This document shows, piece after piece, positions 1 to 5,583 of a stretch of 15,168 nucleotides of DNA. A model generated the notes under the pieces. The model had not been told where the DNA came from and searched no databases. It saw nothing but the letters and a program-made list of their open reading frames with translations. The DNA comes from an uncultured Collinsella sp. (GTDB taxonomy: Bacteria > Actinomycetota > Coriobacteriia > Coriobacteriales > Coriobacteriaceae): assembly GCA_900551605.1 (NCBI GenBank), contig URWS01000003.1, positions 1 to 15,168 on the forward strand, written 5' to 3'. The position numbers and the translations under genes are program-made. Position 1 is the stretch's first letter. Each line of letters starts with the position of its first letter.

Positions 1-20
1 GAATCCTATACGCCGCACCA
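1..20 (+). tRNA. 3' end of a tRNA (partial at the window edge, or a tail fragment)
   Basis: The bases read as the end of a T-loop, the T-stem strand CCTAT, the acceptor strand ACGCCGC, discriminator A and an encoded CCA. A complete gene would start GCGGCGT and carry ATAGG as the other T-stem strand, both upstream of the window. Discriminator A73 fits tRNA-Leu among others, but the isotype cannot be read. Because the same tail recurs at 191 and 381 without a tRNA body, this copy could also be just another fragment. Confidence 0.5.
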
Positions 21-28
21 ATTGAGAT

Positions 29-59
29 TAAAGCCTCCGGCAACGGGGGCTTTTCTTTT
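29..59 (+). terminator. Intrinsic terminator, repeat copy 1
   Basis: The stem AAAGCCTCCG pairs with CGGGGGCTTT through one T:G pair, closes on a GCAA (GNRA) tetraloop, and is followed by TTCTTTTA. It lies directly after the tRNA tail, where a tRNA terminator is expected. Confidence 0.85.
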
Positions 60-60
60 A

Positions 61-190
61 CGTAAACACCGCATGGATTCGAACCTCGGTCGAGGCGCGG
101 GCGTAAGGAAAACGCGGAGCGTTTTTAGCCCGCGGGCGAGGACGCCGGCAGGCGGCCGAAGCCGGTGCGGATCCGCGAAGCGGATGCGCG
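61..190. repeat. Structured 130-bp spacer unit, copy 1
   Basis: The spacer is packed with short inverted repeats. CCTCG-GT-CGAGG lies at 84-95. The outer stem CGCGGGC (96-102) pairs with GCCCGCG (128-134) and encloses AAAACGC-GGA-GCGTTTT (109-125). CGGC-CGAA-GCCG lies at 153-164 and ATCCGC-GAA-GCGGAT at 171-185. GGATTCGAACC at 75-85 is the reverse complement of a tRNA T-arm core. The second copy is 251-380. The structure suggests an RNA-level or REP-like element, but no family can be named. Confidence 0.6.
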
Positions 191-218
191 GAATCCTATA
201 CGCCGCACCAATTGAGAT

Positions 219-249
219 TAAAGCCTCCGGCAACGGGGGCTTTTCTTTT
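219..249 (+). terminator. Intrinsic terminator, repeat copy 2
   Basis: Identical to the copy at 29-59: a 10-bp stem, a GCAA loop and a T-rich tail, following the tRNA tail fragment at 191-210. Confidence 0.8.
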
Positions 250-250
250 A

Positions 251-380
251 CGTAAACACCGCATGGATTCGAACCTCGGTCGAGGCGCGGGCGTAAGGAA
301 AACGCGGAGCGTTTTTAGCCCGCGGGCGAGGACGCCGGCAGGCGGCCGAAGCCGGTGCGGATCCGCGAAGCGGATGCGCG
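251..380. repeat. Structured 130-bp spacer unit, copy 2
   Basis: Identical by eye to 61-190, with the same nested hairpins. It joins terminator copy 2 to the third tRNA tail at 381-400. Confidence 0.6.
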
Positions 381-408
381 GAATCCTATACGCCGCACCA
401 TTTGAGAT

Positions 409-439
409 TAAAGCTCCCGGCAACGGGGGCTTTTCTTTT
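409..439 (+). terminator. Intrinsic terminator, repeat copy 3 (variant stem)
   Basis: AAAGCTCCCG pairs with CGGGGGCTTT around GCAA, followed by TTCTTTTA. Relative to the other copies two stem bases are exchanged, yet pairing is kept through a T:G pair, which suggests the hairpin is under selection. Confidence 0.8.
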
Positions 440-507
440 ACGCCAGCTTGAGTGCTTTCGTCCAAAGGGACGATTTCCTGTCGACTCGTGTAAGATTCCG
501 AGTAGAT

Positions 508-526
508 GTCGCGACTTATTCGCGAC
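508..526. promoter_or_regulatory. Operator-like dyad upstream of the 813-residue gene
   Basis: GTCGCGA-N5-TCGCGAC is a perfect 7-bp dyad around a 5-bp centre. It lies 38 bp before the GTG start at 564 and about 12 bp after a possible -10 (TAAGAT, 491-496). No convincing -35 is visible at normal spacing. It may be a repressor site or a leader hairpin. Confidence 0.4.
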
Positions 527-563
527 CACTCCTTCTTTAAGCGACCGATCAGGGTGATATTTC

Positions 564-3005
564 GTGGCAGAGCGTCCGACATACAAGCTCAGGTTTCTCG
601 ATCCCAAGAAGCACTTTCCGGCGATGCCCGAGCAGCCTGCGGGACGCTCATATGGCGTGGTCTGGAAACTCTTTGGCGAGGATCAGCATGAATCTTGTTA
701 TGTCGTCGAATTCGTTGGCAAAAGTCATGTGTCGCTTTTGGGCTACGTAAGCGTTTCGGGTGAGGTGTACAAGGTGGACCGCCCCGTCAGCGAGGCTCCG
801 CTGCCCGACGATCCCGACATGCAGCTGATTCTTGACGAGTCCGATTCCAGCGTCGGTGAGATTGCGGTCAGGGGTACCGATGGGACGATGCACTCCCGGG
901 CGCGAGTCATCGGCTCTCCCGAAGGCCCCATGCGCGAACAATCCGATTGCGAGACGTGGAATTCGACGCGCAGCCTTCGCTACGGCGAGTTCATGGCCTC
1001 GATGTTCTTGCGTTACGTGATATTCGCCGATTCTGAAAACGCTGTCTCAGGCACGGTAGACGGTGACGGCCTCGACGAGGGCATGAAAAATGCCGTCGAC
1101 AAGATCAAACTTGTAAAACTCTCTGAGCCGGTTGAGGTGCTGCTGGGTTTTGATTCCACACCGCTGCCCGATGCAATCGAAACATTGCTCTACCGCATTG
1201 ACCATACAGATAATCCAAGTGGCATTGAGCGCTATGCCGCCGCTTTGATGGGCGAAGTTGATCTGCCTCGCCTGCGCACCATCGCGGCCAAAACTGAAAT
1301 GAGCCTGGCGCGCATCGATCGCTCGAGACTCTTCTATCTCAATTTTGACCGTAGCCTGCTGGACCAGGACGAGATCGATGCCCTGCTTGCCATCGAGTGC
1401 CGCCTGAACCGCCTATCGGGCATCCTTGAGCGTATTGGGGCAGGGTTGGGCCCCGTTGCCTCGTCGCCAAGCTTTGAGGGCTGCTCGCTCTTTGACCTAT
1501 GGCATATCAGCAAGACGACAGACGACGTTCCTCGCTTGCTCGAAACGCTGTCGAATGACAACCCGTGGGCCAAGCCGGGAACGGTCGCGTGCCAGCCGGG
1601 CGGCGAGTGGGACGTTCGTACTCGTTTTGCGCGGATTGTCGAGGCTCTCAATGTTGTTACGCGGCTCGACTACACCTATCGCGCCAACGCCGCCGAGGGC
1701 ATCATGCTGGTCCGATTTGGCCGCTCTATTGTCGACGGCATGCCGCAGCGCGAATACGACGCCCAGGCCGACGCTTGGCGCGAGCTGGACGAGGACGTGC
1801 GCGCGATGTGGGCGGCCGAGCACGACGCGCGCGTGGCGCTCACACTCGCGGCTGCTTGTTTTGCCGCGGGTGCCTGCATTACGCGCTGCTACGTGCAAAT
1901 TGCAGCCCCTGACGGTGAGCAGGGCGAGCGAGTGATTGCGACGTATTCCTTTGGCCGCGCTGCCTATCTGACCGACTGCACGTCTGTCGCCAAGGATCTT
2001 GAGAGCATGGACATGGACGATATGCCGTGCAAGCGTGTGCTTGAGGCGTATGAGTCAACCGCTCCGGAGACGATTGAGCCTGCGGAGGTTCATGCTCGTC
2101 CGCGTGATGACCATCGCACGCTGCCGCCGGCGCTGCGCGATCTGCTGCTTGCCGATACGGCTGACGAGTTGGAGGTCATGGAAGAGGACGACGACCCATA
2201 CGTGGCCCGTGTTGTTGAATTGCGCGAGCAGGCAAAAGTCGACCGTACAGGTGCTTTTGAAGGCTTTTCTCGTCTTGTCGAGGAGTTGGAGGCTAAGTGC
2301 GCCGTCGCCGAGCTTTTGGCGACAGGTCCGGTTCAAACGCAGTTTTGCGATAACCAGCTGGTGCGCATGGTGCTACCGGTGTTGGAAGAAGACCGCTCTG
2401 TGCGAATCCTTCGTGCGCCCGATGCGCTGTACTTTGCCCAGCACGAGATCTGCAGCTTTTACGCCGAGCAAGAGGACTTTGAACGAGCGCTGCCCGAGGT
2501 GCGCCATCTTTACGATCTGGCGCGCTCGTCCATGCAATCGCACTTTGCGCTCATCAACGTGCTTGCGCGTTTGGAGCGCTTTGACGAGATTATCGAGGTG
2601 GCGCGCCACGGCCTACGTATTGCCAGCGATCGCTCTGCAATCGGCTGCCTGTTCTATCGCTTGGCGTTTGCCTATTGGAATTGCGATCAGCTCGACCTAG
2701 CACTGGCTTGTTACCGTCTCGTGCCGCGCGGTGAGGAATCAGGCAGCAGCGCGCTGGAAGAAATGCAGGGCCTTATGAACGAGATGGGTGTCAGCGAGCC
2801 TCCGACGTTTGAGGAAGCGGTCGAGACCATCCGCAAGGCTGGACTCGAGTTGCCGCCAGTGTCAGCCGTGACGAATCAGCTTGCAGATGTCGCTGTGCAA
2901 CTGGTCGACAACGGCTTCTTTTTCCTGGCACGCGGTTGCATCTTCCAAATGTGGCGCACCATGGGCAACGACGAGCTCGGCTCCCTCAACCGCTCGCTGG
3001 GGTAG
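564..3005 (+). CDS. Uncharacterised 813-residue protein with TPR-like C-terminal helices
   Basis: I do not recognise the family from its N-terminal two thirds. The GTG start at 564 is chosen because AGGGTG (551-556) lies 7 bases upstream. There is no signal peptide or membrane segment, so it is probably cytoplasmic. Residues 1-110 are beta-rich, with a motif around WKLFGEDQHESC. Acidic stretches occur near residue 540 (MEEDDDPY). From about residue 600 to 725 the protein consists of amphipathic helix pairs resembling tetratricopeptide repeats, including LYFAQHEICSFYAEQEDFERA and RLAFAYWNCDQLDLALACY; such repeats usually bind proteins. No catalytic motif is obvious. The gene stands alone between the repeat array and tRNA-Ser, preceded by a dyad at 508-526. 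The reading frame is intact and composition matches the neighbours, so it is very likely expressed. A scaffold or regulatory role is a guess. Confidence 0.85.
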   Translation: MAERPTYKLRFLDPKKHFPAMPEQPAGRSYGVVWKLFGEDQHESCYVVEFVGKSHVSLLGYVSVSGEVYKVDRPVSEAPLPDDPDMQLILDESDSSVGEIAVRGTDGTMHSRARVIGSPEGPMREQSDCETWNSTRSLRYGEFMASMFLRYVIFADSENAVSGTVDGDGLDEGMKNAVDKIKLVKLSEPVEVLLGFDSTPLPDAIETLLYRIDHTDNPSGIERYAAALMGEVDLPRLRTIAAKTEMSLARIDRSRLFYLNFDRSLLDQDEIDALLAIECRLNRLSGILERIGAGLGPVASSPSFEGCSLFDLWHISKTTDDVPRLLETLSNDNPWAKPGTVACQPGGEWDVRTRFARIVEALNVVTRLDYTYRANAAEGIMLVRFGRSIVDGMPQREYDAQADAWRELDEDVRAMWAAEHDARVALTLAAACFAAGACITRCYVQIAAPDGEQGERVIATYSFGRAAYLTDCTSVAKDLESMDMDDMPCKRVLEAYESTAPETIEPAEVHARPRDDHRTLPPALRDLLLADTADELEVMEEDDDPYVARVVELREQAKVDRTGAFEGFSRLVEELEAKCAVAELLATGPVQTQFCDNQLVRMVLPVLEEDRSVRILRAPDALYFAQHEICSFYAEQEDFERALPEVRHLYDLARSSMQSHFALINVLARLERFDEIIEVARHGLRIASDRSAIGCLFYRLAFAYWNCDQLDLALACYRLVPRGEESGSSALEEMQGLMNEMGVSEPPTFEEAVETIRKAGLELPPVSAVTNQLADVAVQLVDNGFFFLARGCIFQMWRTMGNDELGSLNRSLG

Positions 3006-3056
3006 GGGCGAAGACTGCAAGGAGGAAAGGCCGCTAGGCAATTAGAAAATTTCCCC

Positions 3057-3085
3057 TTGCTCAACTTCGGCTGTTTGGTTACTAT
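3057..3085 (+). promoter_or_regulatory. Probable promoter of tRNA-Ser
   Basis: TTGCTC (3057-3062) and TACTAT (3080-3085) are separated by 17 bp, placing the transcription start near 3092, about 8 bases before the tRNA. Each hexamer is an imperfect sigma-70 match. TATAGA at 3083-3088 is an alternative -10. Confidence 0.5.
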
Positions 3086-3099
3086 AGAACGGCTGTTAC

Positions 3100-3190
3100 G
3101 GAGAGCTGACCGAGAGGCCGAAGGTGCTCGCCTGCTAAGCGAGTATGCCCCAAAAGGGCATCTGGGGTTCGAATCCCCAGCTCTCCGCCA
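3100..3190 (+). tRNA. tRNA-Ser (anticodon GCU)
   Basis: The acceptor strand GGAGAGC (3100-3106) pairs with GCTCTCC (3180-3186), followed by discriminator G and an encoded CCA (3188-3190). The anticodon stem CTCGC/GCGAG encloses the loop CTGCTAA with anticodon GCT at 3134-3136, which reads AGC and AGU. The long variable arm TGCCC-CAAAA-GGGCA is typical of class II tRNAs such as Ser, and the T-arm is CTGGG-GTTCGAAT-type. All arms are complete, so the gene should be functional. Confidence 0.97.
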
Positions 3191-3204
3191 GTACGAATTT
3201 GAAG

Positions 3205-3233
3205 AAGGGTTCCATTTGGGGCCCTTTTTTTAT
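3205..3233 (+). terminator. Intrinsic terminator of tRNA-Ser
   Basis: AAGGGTTCC pairs with GGGGCCCTT (two T:G pairs) around an ATTT loop and runs into a T-tract. It begins 15 bases after the tRNA CCA. Confidence 0.85.
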
Positions 3234-3266
3234 TATCGAGAAAGGGCGCTGGGGATTCGAACCCTC

Positions 3267-3298
3267 AAAAATGAGGCGCCCCGTTGGACGCCTCATTT
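3267..3298 (-). terminator. Intrinsic terminator of the D,D-carboxypeptidase gene
   Basis: AAATGAGGCG (3269-3278) pairs perfectly with CGCCTCATTT (3289-3298) around a 10-base loop. On the reverse strand the stem is followed by a run of T, 26 bp past the stop codon of the gene at 3324-4664. It faces the tRNA-Ser terminator, so transcription converges here. Confidence 0.8.
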
Positions 3299-3323
3299 GG
3301 TTCGATGTGATATCGCTCCGGTC

Positions 3324-4664
3324 CTACGCCTTGGGCGCCTTGGCTACGGTCTCGCTCTCTGCCGCAAGTGGCCGGTTGTCGATGCGGCGGCCCAGGCGGT
3401 CGAGCTTCACGAGCAGCCACTCGATGGGATTCGGCCCTGCGCCTTCCTCGTCGGCGACCAGGTCCATGACGGCGACCTTGGTGCCGTCCTGCTTGAGCGT
3501 AACGCTGCCCACCTTGTCGCCCACATGCACCGTGCCCGAAAGATCGTCGTAGCTAACCTTTTCGGTCACCTCGCCGGCAAGAGAAAACACGGTCGCTTGC
3601 GCCGTGGGGTCGGCGAGCGTGGCGTCGATCGTCTTGTCCGTCCAATCTGTCTGGCTAATGCGTGCCATAAGCGGGTTGCCGTTGGCGGTCTTTTCCTGCG
3701 TGTTGGCGATTGCGACCGTCATCTTGTGACCGTAGTACCAATTGGCAAGGGTTGCGGTATCGGTAAAGCGCTGGTCGGTGGTGGTGGAGTTCAAAACGAC
3801 GGTGTAGATCTCGTCGCCATCGCGGTTGTAGGCGCTCGTAAAGCAATAGCCTGCATCGTCGGTGGTGCCGGTCTTGCCACCGATGTTGCCATCTTGGCCC
3901 AGCAAATAGTTATGCGTGTCCATGGAATGCGAATGGTCGGTGCCGTCGGCGCCCGTGACCTCGATCCAGGAATCCTCGCTCGCTACGACCTCGCGGATCG
4001 TGTCGTTTTTCATAGCCTCCTGCATCATCAGCGCTACGTCGTGTGCGGTTGAGTGCATATCACCAGCCCACTCATCAAAGTCCAGACCATGCGGGTTTTC
4101 AAAAAGCGTACCGGTGCAGCCGAGCTTCTTAGCGCGCTCGTTCATGGCCTTCACAAATGTGGCCTCGGCGTCTTTGGTCTTGGGGTCGATCTTCTTGCCC
4201 ACATATTCGGCGAGCACGATGGCGGCGTCGTTGCCCGAGGGAATCATCAGGCCGCGCAGTGCCTGCTCCACGGTAAGCTCGTCGCCTTCGAGCAAGCCGG
4301 CGGTCGAATTACCCACGGTGGCTGCGGCGTTGCTCACCGTGACTTTCTCGTCCATCTTGCAATTCTCGACGGTTAGGATTGCGGTCATGACCTTGGTGAT
4401 CGAGGCAATCTTGACCTGCTCATCGGCGCCGCGCCCATAGTAGACGGTGCCGTCTTTGCCCATGACGAGGGCATTGGTCGCATCGATATCGGGCAGGTTT
4501 TCGGCCGTGATGCCGCGCGTATCGGCGGTTTTGCCGCAAACATTGTCGGTCGTGAGCACTTGGGCGCCGGCGACGGTGGGCGCGCCAGCGGCAAGGGCGA
4601 TAGCGCAGACAAAGCCGGCGGCAAGCTGGGCTGAGCGCTTTGCAAAAGGGGTGAGGGACTTCAC
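3324..4664 (-). CDS. dacA: Serine-type D-alanyl-D-alanine carboxypeptidase (PBP5/DacA family, peptidase S11)
   Basis: Trims the terminal D-Ala from peptidoglycan pentapeptides outside the membrane. With the GTG start at 4664 (446 residues) the protein opens with a Sec signal peptide: MKSLTPFAKR, a hydrophobic core and cleavage near VAGA/Q at residue 34. Active-site motifs are in order: SITK (S88, K91), SGN (143-145) and KTG (264-266). A beta-rich C-terminal region follows, and an amphipathic helix near the end (PNPIEWLLVKLDRLGRR) may tether the enzyme to the membrane. An ATG at 4733 and the longest frame at 4775 are alternatives. I prefer 4664 because the signal peptide then begins at residue 1 and a good -10 (TATACT, 4709 to 4704) sits just upstream, although its ribosome binding site is weak. 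The gene is divergent from a VanRS-like pair that may control it. Confidence 0.93.
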   Translation of the reverse strand: MKSLTPFAKRSAQLAAGFVCAIALAAGAPTVAGAQVLTTDNVCGKTADTRGITAENLPDIDATNALVMGKDGTVYYGRGADEQVKIASITKVMTAILTVENCKMDEKVTVSNAAATVGNSTAGLLEGDELTVEQALRGLMIPSGNDAAIVLAEYVGKKIDPKTKDAEATFVKAMNERAKKLGCTGTLFENPHGLDFDEWAGDMHSTAHDVALMMQEAMKNDTIREVVASEDSWIEVTGADGTDHSHSMDTHNYLLGQDGNIGGKTGTTDDAGYCFTSAYNRDGDEIYTVVLNSTTTDQRFTDTATLANWYYGHKMTVAIANTQEKTANGNPLMARISQTDWTDKTIDATLADPTAQATVFSLAGEVTEKVSYDDLSGTVHVGDKVGSVTLKQDGTKVAVMDLVADEEGAGPNPIEWLLVKLDRLGRRIDNRPLAAESETVAKAPKA

Positions 4665-4703
4665 GGATTTCGCTTTCGACGGGATGGTCTCTTCTGGAAC
4701 TAG

Positions 4704-4709
4704 AGTATA
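4704..4709 (-). promoter_or_regulatory. Putative -10 element for the carboxypeptidase gene
   Basis: TATACT on the reverse strand lies about 40 bases upstream of the GTG at 4664, giving a leader of roughly 33 bases. The -35 region 17 bp further upstream (TGATCG) is poor, which is compatible with an activator-dependent promoter. If correct, this excludes the longer start codons. Confidence 0.45.
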
Positions 4710-4780
4710 TCGTTTGCCGGCGTCGGCGATCATCGCGTGCGTGCGTGGCCCACATCCGCTCCCGAACGGGCACAAGGGTG

Positions 4781-4796
4781 CTTAAGGCCGACTTAA
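4781..4796. promoter_or_regulatory. Direct repeat CTTAA-N6-CTTAA, candidate response-regulator site
   Basis: Two CTTAA copies begin at 4781 and 4792, an 11-bp period (one helical turn). OmpR/PhoB-family regulators bind tandem half-sites with this spacing. The site lies in the divergent intergenic region between the carboxypeptidase and the VanR-like gene, about 40 bp upstream of the CATAAT -10 at 4836. It could serve autoregulation, control of both genes, or both. Confidence 0.4.
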
Positions 4797-4835
4797 TCAC
4801 CCACGCTTGTTGTGTGTGGCGTGCCTCGCCTCGGG

Positions 4836-4841
4836 CATAAT
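4836..4841 (+). promoter_or_regulatory. Putative -10 element of the VanRS-like operon
   Basis: CATAAT, one base from consensus, lies 20 bp before the ATG at 4862. No good -35 is seen at 16-18 bp spacing, which would fit an activated promoter. Confidence 0.45.
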
Positions 4842-4861
4842 GGAGCGCGAGAGGAGCACGC

Positions 4862-5557
4862 ATGAACGAGCGCATACTGGTAGTTGATGACGAGAAGGCC
4901 ATCGCCGACTTGGTTGGTATCTACCTTACAAAAGAGGGCTTTGATGTCCAGATTGCCTATAGCGGGGCCGATGCTGCCAAGGCGATTTTGGAGCAGGAGT
5001 TCGATCTGGCGCTGCTGGACGTCATGCTGCCCGATATCGATGGGTTTGAGCTGCTGCGTACGATCCGTTCCAGCCATACCTATCCCGTGATCATGCTGAC
5101 GGCGCGCGATGCCCAGCAAGACAAGATCGAGGGCCTTTCGCTTGGCGCGGACGATTACGTGGTTAAGCCGTTCCGTCCGCTGGAGCTCATCGCGCGCGTG
5201 CACGCTCAGCTTCGCCGCTACACCAGCTACGGTAGCCGTGCACAGGTGGCCGAGTCGCCGACCATTCAGCTCGACGGCTTGGAGATCAACCGCGATGCTC
5301 GTTCCGTGACAGTGGACGGTTCGCCGGTTCGCCTCACGCCCACCGAGTATTCAATCTTGCTGTATCTGGTCGAGCATCGCGGCAGCGTGGTGGCCGTGGA
5401 GGACCTGTTTCGCGCGGTGTGGAACGAGGACTTTATGCCCGGCTCCAACAATACGGTGATGGTGCACATTCGCCACTTGCGCGAAAAGATCGGCGACGAC
5501 GCACAAAAGCCACGCTTTATCAAAAACGTCTGGGGCGTCGGCTACATCATCGAATAA
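4862..5557 (+). CDS. vanR: VanR-like OmpR/PhoB-family response regulator
   Basis: A 231-residue DNA-binding response regulator. The receiver domain (about 1-120) has the acidic pair D9/D10, phosphoacceptor D53 (LLDVMLP), T80 and K102 (KPF). The segment KPFRPLELIARVHAQLRRY closely resembles the VanR family. The winged-helix output domain (about 130-231) ends with NNTVMVHIRHLREK and NVWGVGYIIE, again VanR-like. The ATG at 4862 follows GAGGAG (4851-4856) by 5 bases. The partner kinase starts 26 bases downstream, so the two are probably co-transcribed. No van ligase, dehydrogenase or dipeptidase gene is in the window, so a role in wall homeostasis, possibly acting on the divergent carboxypeptidase, is more likely than glycopeptide resistance. 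That target is an inference from position. Confidence 0.93.
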   Translation: MNERILVVDDEKAIADLVGIYLTKEGFDVQIAYSGADAAKAILEQEFDLALLDVMLPDIDGFELLRTIRSSHTYPVIMLTARDAQQDKIEGLSLGADDYVVKPFRPLELIARVHAQLRRYTSYGSRAQVAESPTIQLDGLEINRDARSVTVDGSPVRLTPTEYSILLYLVEHRGSVVAVEDLFRAVWNEDFMPGSNNTVMVHIRHLREKIGDDAQKPRFIKNVWGVGYIIE

Positions 5558-5583
5558 CGCTTTTCGCTTGTGAGGATTTTGAT

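Larger units (their letters stand above)
1..440 (+). repeat. Tandem 190-bp repeat carrying a tRNA 3' tail, terminator and structured spacer
   Basis: Bases 1-190 and 191-380 are identical by eye. A third, partial copy covers 381-440 and differs at a few bases (A to T after the CCA, and a CT/TC swap in the terminator stem). Each unit has three parts: a 20-bp block ending in GCCGCACCA that reads as the 3' end of a tRNA (second half of the T-arm, acceptor strand ACGCCGC, A73, CCA), then an intrinsic terminator, then about 130 bp rich in inverted repeats. The tails at 191-210 and 381-400 lack the 5' half of a tRNA, so they are fragments. The tail at 1-20 may end a complete tRNA outside the window. 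No protein is supported here; the short open frames only follow the repeat period. Unequal recombination between copies or element insertion next to a tRNA could explain the array. Confidence 0.9.

Noticed and set aside
1..440. CRISPR array
   Set aside because: The units are 190 bp and tandem, not short repeats separated by unique spacers, and no cas genes are present.
22..582. Short open frames on both strands across the tandem repeats
   Set aside because: They repeat with the 190-bp period, run through terminators and tRNA tails, and have Arg/Pro/Gly-rich translations typical of structured GC-rich DNA. No ribosome binding sites support them.
3025..3060. Small gene after the GGAGGAAAGG stretch near 3021-3030
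   Set aside because: A ribosome-binding-like sequence is present but no start codon with a meaningful open frame follows before the tRNA promoter.
3057..4052. 331-residue frame on the + strand opposite the carboxypeptidase
   Set aside because: It runs through tRNA-Ser and its terminator and mirrors the real reverse-strand gene, which has a signal peptide and all active-site motifs.
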